DNA from: Pedobacter steynii
GTDB taxonomy: Bacteria > Bacteroidota > Bacteroidia > Sphingobacteriales > Sphingobacteriaceae
DNA length: 64,000 nt
Assembly: GCF_001721645.1 (NCBI RefSeq)
Contig: NZ_CP017141.1
Coordinates: forward strand, 3,348,001 to 3,412,000
Direction: 5' to 3'
Of the stretch, positions 36,704 through 43,595 are shown piece after piece; position 1 is the first letter of the stretch; each line of letters begins with the position of its first letter. Under the pieces are notes generated by a model. It made no database searches and was not told the DNA's origin. It was given only the letters and a program-made list of their open reading frames with translations. The position numbers and the translations under genes were made by a program.

Positions 36704-38017
36704 ATGACTTTACTTATCGTTGTAGGCTGCATTCTGCTACTCGTTTTACTCACCACCTGGGGCAAGATCAATGCTTTTATTGCTTTTCTTTTTGTTTCTA
36801 TTCTCGCCGGTTTATTACTAGGTGTTCCTTTAACAGGCATTACCAAATCTGTGCAAAAGGGAGTAGGAGACATCCTGGGTTCCTTAATTATTGTCATTGT
36901 GTTTGGGGCAATGTTGGGTAAACTCGTTGCTGCAAGCGGAGCGGCACAGAAGATCGCTGCAGTGATGATGAAAATCTTTGGGCGTAAATACATTCAGTGG
37001 GGATTAATGACGACAGGCTTTATCATTGGTATTCCACTATTCTACAATGTTGGTTTTGTACTCATGGTGCCCCTGATTTTTTCCGTGGTTTACAAATACA
37101 AACTGCCGGCAGTATATCTTGGGCTTCCGATGCTGGCCGCTTTATCGGTTACGCATGGCTTTCTGCCTCCGCATCCTTCCCCTGCAGCTTTGGTACTGCA
37201 GTTTCATGCGAACATGGGATTAACAATGTTTTATGGCATTATGCTGGCCATTCCTGCCATCATCATTGCCGGACCAATTTATTCCAAAACCTTAAAAGGT
37301 ATTGTTGTCGTGCCGCTTAAAACATTTCAATCTGACGATCTTCCTGAGGAACAATTACCTGGAACCTGGAACAGTTTCATCTCGGCATTGCTGCCGGTGA
37401 TTGTCATGGCATTAACCACTGTCTGCGTGTTGATCTTTAAGGATAATCCTTCTGTGACAAGTTTTGCAGGCTTCCTTGCTGAACCTTCTATCGTGATGTT
37501 CCTTACTTTATGTCTGACCACCTTTACCCTCGGAATAAAAATGGGGAAGAGTATGAAGGAGGTGATGTCCATCTATGGGGATGCGGTAAAAGATATTGCC
37601 ATGATCCTGCTTATTATTGGTGGGTCAGGAGCTTTAAAACAGGTGCTTTCCGACAGCGGGGTGAGTAAAGAGATTGGGGATGTTTTAGCCGGCTTATCTA
37701 TTGAGCCCTTATTTCTGGGCTGGTTGATTGCTGCTGTAATCCGGGTGTGTCTGGGCTCTGCAACTGTAGCTGGCTTAACTGCTGCAGGAATTATTGCGCC
37801 GTTGATGATCAACTCCAATGTGAATCCGGAGCTGATGGTGCTTTCCATAGGAGCCGGTAGCCTAATGTTTTCTCATGTTAATGACCCCGGATTCTGGATG
37901 TTTAAAGAGTATTTTAACCTCGGAATTAAAGATACGATACGGTCCTGGTCTATCATGGAAACATTGGTAGCTGTGGTAGGGTTGGTAGGTGTGTTGATTT
38001 TAAACCAGTTTGTGTAA
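36704..38017 (+). CDS. GntP-family gluconate-type H+ symporter
   Basis: A 437-residue inner-membrane permease with about twelve hydrophobic segments. VGDILGSLIIVIVFGAMLGK and HGFLPPHPSPAALVLQF are conserved GntP-family blocks, as is GAGSLMFSHVNDPGFWMFKE. Family members import D-gluconate, idonate, fructuronate or D-serine. Between a hexosaminidase and a locus with a KDG-type kinase, a sugar acid derived from an amino sugar is the likely cargo, though this is not proven. Tightly spaced with its neighbours (6 and 11 bp), it is the middle gene of a three-gene operon. Confidence 0.92.
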   Translation: MTLLIVVGCILLLVLLTTWGKINAFIAFLFVSILAGLLLGVPLTGITKSVQKGVGDILGSLIIVIVFGAMLGKLVAASGAAQKIAAVMMKIFGRKYIQWGLMTTGFIIGIPLFYNVGFVLMVPLIFSVVYKYKLPAVYLGLPMLAALSVTHGFLPPHPSPAALVLQFHANMGLTMFYGIMLAIPAIIIAGPIYSKTLKGIVVVPLKTFQSDDLPEEQLPGTWNSFISALLPVIVMALTTVCVLIFKDNPSVTSFAGFLAEPSIVMFLTLCLTTFTLGIKMGKSMKEVMSIYGDAVKDIAMILLIIGGSGALKQVLSDSGVSKEIGDVLAGLSIEPLFLGWLIAAVIRVCLGSATVAGLTAAGIIAPLMINSNVNPELMVLSIGAGSLMFSHVNDPGFWMFKEYFNLGIKDTIRSWSIMETLVAVVGLVGVLILNQFV

Positions 38018-38028
38018 AGAATACTGAT

Positions 38029-38502
38029 ATGAACCATAGAATTTTTCGCGACCTAATCATGACTTTTCTGATGGTCGCCGTATTTGGATTTTCTCAAGCT
38101 CAGGTACTTCCTTCATCAGGTGCCACTTTACAGAAAAATACCTGGACTGCGAGGCAGCTGATGAAGCCTGAGGCCCTGGTTAAAATGATCCGTGCCGGCC
38201 AGAAAATCAAGATCTATAATATTGGTGTCGTTCAGGATATTAAAGGAGCAGTCAACATGGGGGCTGGCAGTGAAAAAGAAAACCTGAAAAGATTTGCAAA
38301 AGCGTTAAAAGGAATCCCTTCAAATACAGCCCTGGTTGTTTATTGTGGCTGCTGCCCGATGGATAAATGTCCGAACATCAGGCCCGCATTTCAGTTGTTG
38401 AATGACCTGAAATTTAAGAACGCACGGCTGTTGGAACTCCCTGTAAATGTTAAGACGGATTGGATTGATAAGGGGTATCCTTTAGCTGGAAGTACAAAGT
38501 AA
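38029..38502 (+). CDS. Exported rhodanese-like protein with Cys-rich active-site loop
   Basis: A 157-residue protein with a signal peptide ending FGFSQAQ. The remainder reads as a rhodanese-like domain: IKIYNIGVVQDIKGAVNMGA, then the loop VVYCGCCPMDKCPNIRPAF, where rhodaneses carry CRxGxR. The loop here has four cysteines (CGCCPxxxC) and resembles small exported Bacteroidota proteins with a possible sulfur-transfer or metal-binding role. It is the last gene of the GH20-gntP operon. Its role in sugar use is not obvious. The 3' end overlaps the convergent membrane-protein gene by 53 bp. Confidence 0.65.
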   Translation: MNHRIFRDLIMTFLMVAVFGFSQAQVLPSSGATLQKNTWTARQLMKPEALVKMIRAGQKIKIYNIGVVQDIKGAVNMGAGSEKENLKRFAKALKGIPSNTALVVYCGCCPMDKCPNIRPAFQLLNDLKFKNARLLELPVNVKTDWIDKGYPLAGSTK

Positions 38503-39070
38503 GAACTTTACATAACCACCAGATAAAGACCAGTATATAGGAAGTTACGAGAAAAGCAATCAGGTAAAAAGGCCAGATGAAACCGGTAGGAATGATGAAA
38601 AGGAAGATTTCCAGCAAGAAAACCTGAATGAGATACCTGAGGTATTGCAGGGTATTGGTGGTTTGATGTGTTTCTTTATTGCTGAGGAAGAAGCTGAAAA
38701 GATTACATAAAGTATAACCAAGTGCATTCGCATACCAGTATTTCAATTGAAGTGTTTCCAGAGCTGCAAACATTTGAGAGAGACAGAACAAAGCAAGAAA
38801 CTGTGGGATGTAGTGCCAGTAAGATAGCGTCTTTGTTTTTTTTGTCTGCTCCTGTTTCATCCATTCCTGAGCAATCAGGAGCATGGTCAGGATTAAAAAC
38901 AGTAAACGAAAAAAGGAAAGAGAGGTTAGAAAGCCGGATAACGTACTTCCGGAACTGATGATATCAAGATCAGCAGGAGTCTTTAAGGCCAGTTGAAAAA
39001 AGCTCAACCCAATCACAGTACCGTACATCGCCTGTATAAATACAGGCATTTTCTCTTTCCTACTCCTCAT
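38450..39070 (-). CDS. Membrane protein of unknown function, last gene of the ABC operon
   Basis: A 206-residue protein (start at ATG 39070, MRSRKEKMPVFIQAMYGTVI; 39049 and 39142 are alternatives) with about five hydrophobic segments and no motif I recognise. Segments include FFRLLFLILTMLLIAQEW, LFLIIPTGFIWPFYLIAF-like stretches and SYILVFIWWLCKVL. It follows the ABC permease on the same strand with a 95-bp gap and is the last of four consecutive minus-strand genes. A second permease-like or accessory subunit is possible. It overlaps the convergent rhodanese-like gene by 53 bp. Confidence 0.6.
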   Translation of the reverse strand: MRSRKEKMPVFIQAMYGTVIGLSFFQLALKTPADLDIISSGSTLSGFLTSLSFFRLLFLILTMLLIAQEWMKQEQTKKTKTLSYWHYIPQFLALFCLSQMFAALETLQLKYWYANALGYTLCNLFSFFLSNKETHQTTNTLQYLRYLIQVFLLEIFLFIIPTGFIWPFYLIAFLVTSYILVFIWWLCKVLTLYFQLKDTPYQSNPS

Positions 39071-39165
39071 GTATGTGTTGTTTTTTGTTTCCCCCTTAGG
39101 AGTCTGCAAAATTACATTAATTGCAAAACAGTTCCAAATCAATAAGTTGCATGGGAATTTTGGAT

Positions 39166-40278
39166 TTACCGGTAGTAACTTCTAAAAAATATCACATAGG
39201 ATAAAAGAAGGTTGACAGGAATCAGGAACCATATCCATTGAAACATGATGATCCAGAAGAATAGAATAAACAGGCCAAAAACCAAGGGTAGGTAACGATT
39301 CATTTGTAGTCCCAGCCAATGGAGTAAACTACGAAATAATAAGGTAACACTTAACATCAGCATAAAAAGGCCCGCTGCTGTTGCCGGGCCAAAACGGATG
39401 AACAGCCAGGTTCCTTCGGGTAACAAAAGTAAAAAATATAGCAGGACGAGTTGTACATATAGCCTGTTTCGCGAATAGGGGAGGTTTTTGGAGAAGATCA
39501 GGTATGTCTGTTCAAAGCGCTGCCCTTGATAGATCAGAAAAGTGTGGGCAATTGTAACTCCCAGTATGGCTATTCCAGCAGTACGGAGGTCATTTTTAAC
39601 ATCGGCAAAAACCAACAGCACTCCGGACAGAATTGCCCAGCAAAGAACTTTGGTAATCAGGTAGGTCAACTTTTTCCGGTGGATGATATCATAAAGGAAT
39701 AAGATGGAAAATGGCTTCTTCCAGGTGTTGGTTAGTTTATTCAATATCACTGAATCTTCCTTCCTCATCATGCGGTTCATGAGCTGAAGATAGATCAAAG
39801 CACTGCCGGCATTTAAAATCAGAAGGTAAATGATGATGAGCGCCGGAATAAGGTAGTGACCGTAGATGATCCCGGCAATAATGGTAAACAAGCCATAAAC
39901 CATTAAGGGTATCGAGATGAACAACTGGGCCATAAACCAGCTTTTAAATTGCTTTGTCCTGCTGAGCGCAGTACTGCTGTAAAACAGGAACTGATGTTGG
40001 TCTGCCTGTAATTGTGTGGTAATGTACTGCCAGCTTTTGATGGTATAGATCAGCCAGACCGTAAAGACCAGGATCATCATTATTGGTGCGCTTGCAAAGC
40101 TGAGCAGAAAAATGATATTGAATACCAATGCTTTTTCCGGGGTGATGGTGCCAGCGGTAAGGATAAAAAAACAATAACTGAAAACGGCTACAAACAAGAA
40201 CAGTAACATTCCCGAATGAACGCGAAAGAATCCTCTTGAAAAAGTTTTGATCAGCAACTGTGTTAATGGTCCGGCCAT
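39166..40278 (-). CDS. Probable ABC transporter permease, multi-spanning
   Basis: A 370-residue protein with about nine or ten hydrophobic segments and little soluble sequence. It starts at ATG 40278 (MAGPLTQLLIKTFSRGFFRV), overlapping the ATPase stop codon by one base (TGATG), which shows translational coupling with the ABC ATPase. The size and layout fit an ABC-2-like exporter permease. I recognise no specific family; cargo is unknown. Confidence 0.65.
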   Translation of the reverse strand: MAGPLTQLLIKTFSRGFFRVHSGMLLFLFVAVFSYCFFILTAGTITPEKALVFNIIFLLSFASAPIMMILVFTVWLIYTIKSWQYITTQLQADQHQFLFYSSTALSRTKQFKSWFMAQLFISIPLMVYGLFTIIAGIIYGHYLIPALIIIYLLILNAGSALIYLQLMNRMMRKEDSVILNKLTNTWKKPFSILFLYDIIHRKKLTYLITKVLCWAILSGVLLVFADVKNDLRTAGIAILGVTIAHTFLIYQGQRFEQTYLIFSKNLPYSRNRLYVQLVLLYFLLLLPEGTWLFIRFGPATAAGLFMLMLSVTLLFRSLLHWLGLQMNRYLPLVFGLFILFFWIIMFQWIWFLIPVNLLLSYVIFFRSYYR

Positions 40279-40913
40279 CAGCAACTTGTTTTTAAGGTCC
40301 GGTTTTCGACTTGTAATACCTGCGCTTTGGAAAGGCTTTCATGTTCCAGTGCCTGATGGGAAGCCAATAGAAAATTTGTTCCGGCTTTTTGATGCTTTTC
40401 TATAATCCATTGGTAAAGCACCTGAAGTGATTCGCTATCTATTGTAATCAAAGGTTCATCCAGCAGGATCAGTTGAGGCGAACCCATAAATGCCAAAACC
40501 AGAGAAAGCTTTTTTAGCATTCCACTGGAGTAGGTACTTACCGGTTGCCGGATGTAATGTTGCATCTGCATGCTTTCCAGATAATACTGCTCCTGTCCGG
40601 CTAGGGCACCTTTAGCTGTGGCAAACAACTGCACCATTTCCTGTCCAGTCAGGAACTCTGGAAAGATGGGTTCGGCCTCCGCAAAATTAACCAGTTTCCG
40701 ATAAGCTACACTTTGTTTTTTTAAATCGATATCCGGGCTGAGACTGATTTTGCCTTCAAAAGAAATGAGACCGGCAATGGCCTTCAAAAGGGTGCTTTTC
40801 CCCGATCCATTAGCTCCTTTCAGCCAATATATACCAGGGCGGAGTGTGAGTTTTTCAATTTCAAGCGCGAGGTATCCACTATACGATTTTTGGAATTTTT
40901 CGAAATGTAACAT
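40278..40913 (-). CDS. ABC transporter ATP-binding protein
   Basis: A 211-residue ATPase (start ATG 40913, MLHFEKFQKSYSGYLALEIE; an upstream start at 40946 is possible). Walker A is GANGSGKST at residues 33-41, the signature region reads YSSGMLKKLSLVLAFMGSPQ, and Walker B is LILLDEPLITID. The C-terminal His switch is at LLASHQALEH. The signature motif has SSGM in place of the common LSGGQ, as in several small ABC-2 exporters. Gene order (membrane protein, ATPase, permease, membrane protein) is a plausible export unit. Confidence 0.92.
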   Translation of the reverse strand: MLHFEKFQKSYSGYLALEIEKLTLRPGIYWLKGANGSGKSTLLKAIAGLISFEGKISLSPDIDLKKQSVAYRKLVNFAEAEPIFPEFLTGQEMVQLFATAKGALAGQEQYYLESMQMQHYIRQPVSTYSSGMLKKLSLVLAFMGSPQLILLDEPLITIDSESLQVLYQWIIEKHQKAGTNFLLASHQALEHESLSKAQVLQVENRTLKTSC

Positions 40914-40971
40914 AAGGCTCTTGTTGCTAAATGAGAAACTACTCATTTAAGATCAGATTTGAGAGCACTTG

Positions 40972-41604
40972 TTACACGGCCGGTTGACTGTTAAGTTGTT
41001 GAGCCTTTCTTTTCTTCAGGATATACTTTAACACGATTATGGCGATCACTACAAAAATGATGAGGTTGAGGTAGCCCCAGAACACTGTTAGAGCCAGTAT
41101 ACCTAGCGAATAGGGAAGCCAGAGATAGATATTCTTAATGATTTCCCCGTAGTGATAAATACTGATCAGCAGGAAAGAGGAGATCAGAACTAATAGTATG
41201 AACGCAGAATTAAAATAATCTGTCAAAATGTCGAACCAGGCAGGCTGAATAACTTTTTCTGTGGTCTTAATGCCAAAAAAATTGCCTGTAGACTGCTCAA
41301 TGAAAACGGAGACCTGTTTTCCCGATTTTAAGTCCGTTGCTTTGGGATGTGGTGCATACCACCACAATGGGTAGCTTTGTTGTAAGACCAATCCGCCCGG
41401 TTCCAGTTTTAATTTCAGCGTATGGTTGTTCTGATAATAAGCAATTCCGGTAATTGCGGTGTCGATTTTTCCTGTTGCCTGTTTATAAAAGAGATCAGGG
41501 AATCCTGCTTTGAGGAATCCAAAGAGGAAAGTGAAGGAAAATATTACGACTAATATTAACCCTGGCCAGCTTGTTTTATAAAATGATATTGCTTTTTTAT
41601 ACAT
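40972..41604 (-). CDS. Membrane protein with exoplasmic domain, first gene of the ABC operon
   Basis: A 210-residue protein. One hydrophobic helix (about residues 13-33) is followed by about 90 residues that look soluble (GKIDTAITGIAYYQNNHTLK then LKLEPGGLVLQQSYPLWWYA and VSVFIEQSTGNFFGIKTTEK), then three more hydrophobic segments and a basic tail KKRKAQQLNSQPAV. The soluble part would lie outside the inner membrane. No family recognised. It may be an accessory subunit of the ABC system encoded just downstream (58 bp gap). Confidence 0.6.
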   Translation of the reverse strand: MYKKAISFYKTSWPGLILVVIFSFTFLFGFLKAGFPDLFYKQATGKIDTAITGIAYYQNNHTLKLKLEPGGLVLQQSYPLWWYAPHPKATDLKSGKQVSVFIEQSTGNFFGIKTTEKVIQPAWFDILTDYFNSAFILLVLISSFLLISIYHYGEIIKNIYLWLPYSLGILALTVFWGYLNLIIFVVIAIIVLKYILKKRKAQQLNSQPAV

Positions 41605-41662
41605 TCATTTAACCCTTGTTAATGTACAAATCACACTATAGCTTAACACTACTAACAGTTTT

Positions 41663-41684
41663 AAGGTCAGAAAGTTCTGAACTT
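41663..41684. promoter_or_regulatory. 22-bp palindrome between the ABC operon and the sigma gene
   Basis: AAGGTCAGAA (41663-41672) and TTCTGAACTT (41675-41684) are inverted arms with one mismatch around AG. It lies 17 bp upstream of the -33 element of the sigma-factor promoter and 59 bp upstream of the first ABC-operon gene, so it could regulate either direction. Confidence 0.45.
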
Positions 41685-41701
41685 AGGTAAATATACAAAG
41701 A

Positions 41702-41732
41702 TTTGGATGGTATCGTTAAATTCATACATTTG
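41702..41732 (+). promoter_or_regulatory. Bacteroidota-type promoter of the ECF sigma gene
   Basis: TTTG at 41702-41705, 19 bp, then TACATTTG at 41725-41732: an exact match to the primary-sigma consensus TTTG-N19-TAnnTTTG. The start codon at 41755 lies 23 bp past the -7 element. Confidence 0.65.
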
Positions 41733-41754
41733 AATTAATCTAACCCGAACCCGT

Positions 41755-42321
41755 ATGACCAAGCATTCACCCGACTTAAATAGCCTGATCAGTCATATTG
41801 CTTTATATGACAGCGAAAGCTCCTATGAGCAGCTTTTTAAGTGGTTATTTCCTTCTTTGTATCGCTTTAGCTTTTGTTTGCTAAAATCAAGAGAGCTGTC
41901 TGAGGAAGTGGCAAGTGATGTGATGATCAGTTTGTGGAAAAATCGTCAGAAATTGTTGGAAGTTGAAAATGTAAGGGTTTATGCATTTGTAATTGCCAGA
42001 AATCTTTCCTTAAATGCGTTGAGTAAACACGCCAGACAGGAACTCGTTTCTATAGATGACATTCAGGTGGAAGTCGCTCTGGACTCTTTGAACCCGGAGC
42101 AACTTCTGATTAATGGAGAATTGAAGAAAAAACTGGAGCAGGCTACCCAATCTTTACCCGGAAAATGCCAGTTGGTATTTAAGCTCATTAAAGAAGATGG
42201 TTTGAGCTACAAAGAAACGGCATCGATTTTAAACATCTCTGTAAAGACGGTAGATGCCCATCTGGTCACCGCTGTGAAGAAATTAACGACCATTTTGAAG
42301 ATGGAATTTAACCTCATGTAA
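41755..42321 (+). CDS. ECF sigma factor, FecI-like
   Basis: A 188-residue RNA polymerase sigma factor. Region 2 is visible in FKWLFPSLYRFSFCLLKSRE followed by LSEEVASDVMISLWKN (about residues 24-60). Region 4 has the helix-turn-helix LSYKETASILNISVKTVDAH (about 155-174). A FecR-type anti-sigma gene and a SusC receptor with an STN domain follow, so this factor probably turns on the susCD genes when the receptor is occupied. The promoter above is of the housekeeping type, so the gene is likely expressed at a basal level. Confidence 0.93.
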   Translation: MTKHSPDLNSLISHIALYDSESSYEQLFKWLFPSLYRFSFCLLKSRELSEEVASDVMISLWKNRQKLLEVENVRVYAFVIARNLSLNALSKHARQELVSIDDIQVEVALDSLNPEQLLINGELKKKLEQATQSLPGKCQLVFKLIKEDGLSYKETASILNISVKTVDAHLVTAVKKLTTILKMEFNLM

Positions 42322-42417
42322 TTTATTTTCATTTTTTTTCCATTTAGACTAGGGAGTTTTCTGAAAAATATTGTCCTATACAAACAACCAATATAAACTT
42401 CAGAACGAACCGTCCAA

Positions 42418-43491
42418 ATGGATAGCAATAGAATAATAGAACTATTGGCCCGAAAAATGGCTAATGAAGCTACCTCGCGTGAGCTGGAAGAGCTAGATGA
42501 ACTGATGGCTATCTATCCTGATTCCCTGTATTATGATGAAGTATTAAAAGAACTCTGGGCCAATTCTCCTAAAGAAAGGTTTTCAGATCAGGTACGTCTC
42601 CACCAATTATTTGAAAAGCATAAGTTGAAATTCGCAGAGGAATTTGATGCTAATGTGCAGGAAGAAGAAGCTCCTGTCGGCTGGTTTAAGAAATATGCCG
42701 GTGTTTTTGCTATAGCCTGTAGCCTGTTCCTGATTTGTATTGCTGCCTTATTTCAGCTGAATAAAAAAGACACTGATTTTGACACCGAGATTGTTAGTGG
42801 TAAAGGAATACGTAAAAAGATAAAACTTCCTGACGGTACATTAGTGTGGTTGAATGCAGAGAGTAAATTGTCTTATGACAATGACCTCAATCAAAAAGAA
42901 AAGCGATTGGTATACCTTATTGGAGAAGCCTTTTTTGATGTGGCCCATCAGAAAAACCGTCCTTTCATTGTGCGTACCAATCAGATTAGTGTGAAAGTTC
43001 TGGGAACCGCATTTAATGTGAAAGCTTACGACAAAGACCCTGTTTCTGAGGCAACCCTGCTTCGGGGATCCATCGAACTTTCTGTAAATAGCATGACTCA
43101 GCAAAAAATCCTCTTAAAACCATCTGAAAAATTTGCATTCAGAAACCATAAGAAGGAAAGATCTGAAGGAAAATCCGGATTTCAGAATGGTGATGATGTG
43201 ACGTTAAAAATAGAGAATATAGCGCCAGTACGAATCGCTGGTCAGGATTATATTGAAGAAACCTCCTGGAAAGACGATCTGCTGGTTTTTAAAAACGAAT
43301 CATTTGAGGATTTGAAACCTAAATTGGAACGTTGGTTTAATGTCCGGATCGAGATCGGTGGAAGTATTCCTAAATCTTATCGTTTTACAGGAATCTTTAA
43401 AAATGAAAACATCACAGAAGCCTTAACGGCTATGCAATTAATCAAACCTTTTCACTTTAAACTTAAAGCAGATGACATAATTATTTACTAA
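42418..43491 (+). CDS. FecR-family anti-sigma factor
   Basis: A 357-residue single-pass inner-membrane protein that would hold the sigma factor inactive until the receptor signals. The cytoplasmic N-terminus (about residues 1-88) has the usual acidic helices. A transmembrane helix is at about residues 90-107 (AGVFAIACSLFLICIAAL). The periplasmic FecR domain follows (IVSGKGIRKKIKLPDGTLVW then LNAESKLSYD and FIVRTNQISVKVLGTAFNVK). The end FRFTGIFKNENITEALTAMQ-type stretch (YRFTGIFKNENITEALTAMQ) is the STN-like C-terminal domain found in Bacteroidota FecR. It sits between the sigma gene (96 bp) and susC (104 bp). Confidence 0.93.
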   Translation: MDSNRIIELLARKMANEATSRELEELDELMAIYPDSLYYDEVLKELWANSPKERFSDQVRLHQLFEKHKLKFAEEFDANVQEEEAPVGWFKKYAGVFAIACSLFLICIAALFQLNKKDTDFDTEIVSGKGIRKKIKLPDGTLVWLNAESKLSYDNDLNQKEKRLVYLIGEAFFDVAHQKNRPFIVRTNQISVKVLGTAFNVKAYDKDPVSEATLLRGSIELSVNSMTQQKILLKPSEKFAFRNHKKERSEGKSGFQNGDDVTLKIENIAPVRIAGQDYIEETSWKDDLLVFKNESFEDLKPKLERWFNVRIEIGGSIPKSYRFTGIFKNENITEALTAMQLIKPFHFKLKADDIIIY

Positions 43492-43495
43492 ACAA

Positions 43496-43531
43496 AAAAG
43501 GGAGTAAATGCGCCAACATTTTCCCCCTTTT
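43496..43531 (+). terminator. Interrupted hairpin between fecR and susC
   Basis: AAAAGGG (43496-43502) pairs with CCCTTTT (43525-43531), and AAATG (43506-43510) with CATTT (43517-43521); the inner and outer stems are separated by two mismatches flanking one G-C pair. Four T end the stem. It starts four bases after the fecR stop and could terminate or attenuate transcription into susC. Confidence 0.5.
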
Positions 43532-43544
43532 CCAAACCTAAGAC

Positions 43545-43581
43545 GGTAGTTAAAACTACCATTATCAGATTTTTAACTTTG
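43545..43581 (+). promoter_or_regulatory. Palindrome and -7 element upstream of susC
   Basis: GGTAGTT (43545-43551) and AACTACC (43554-43560) are perfect inverted arms around AA. TAACTTTG at 43574-43581 fits the housekeeping -7 element, 14 bp before the start codon. The palindrome overlaps the region expected for -33, so it may be an operator or part of an ECF-sigma recognition site. Confidence 0.42.
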
Positions 43582-43595
43582 AAATTCACAAATCT

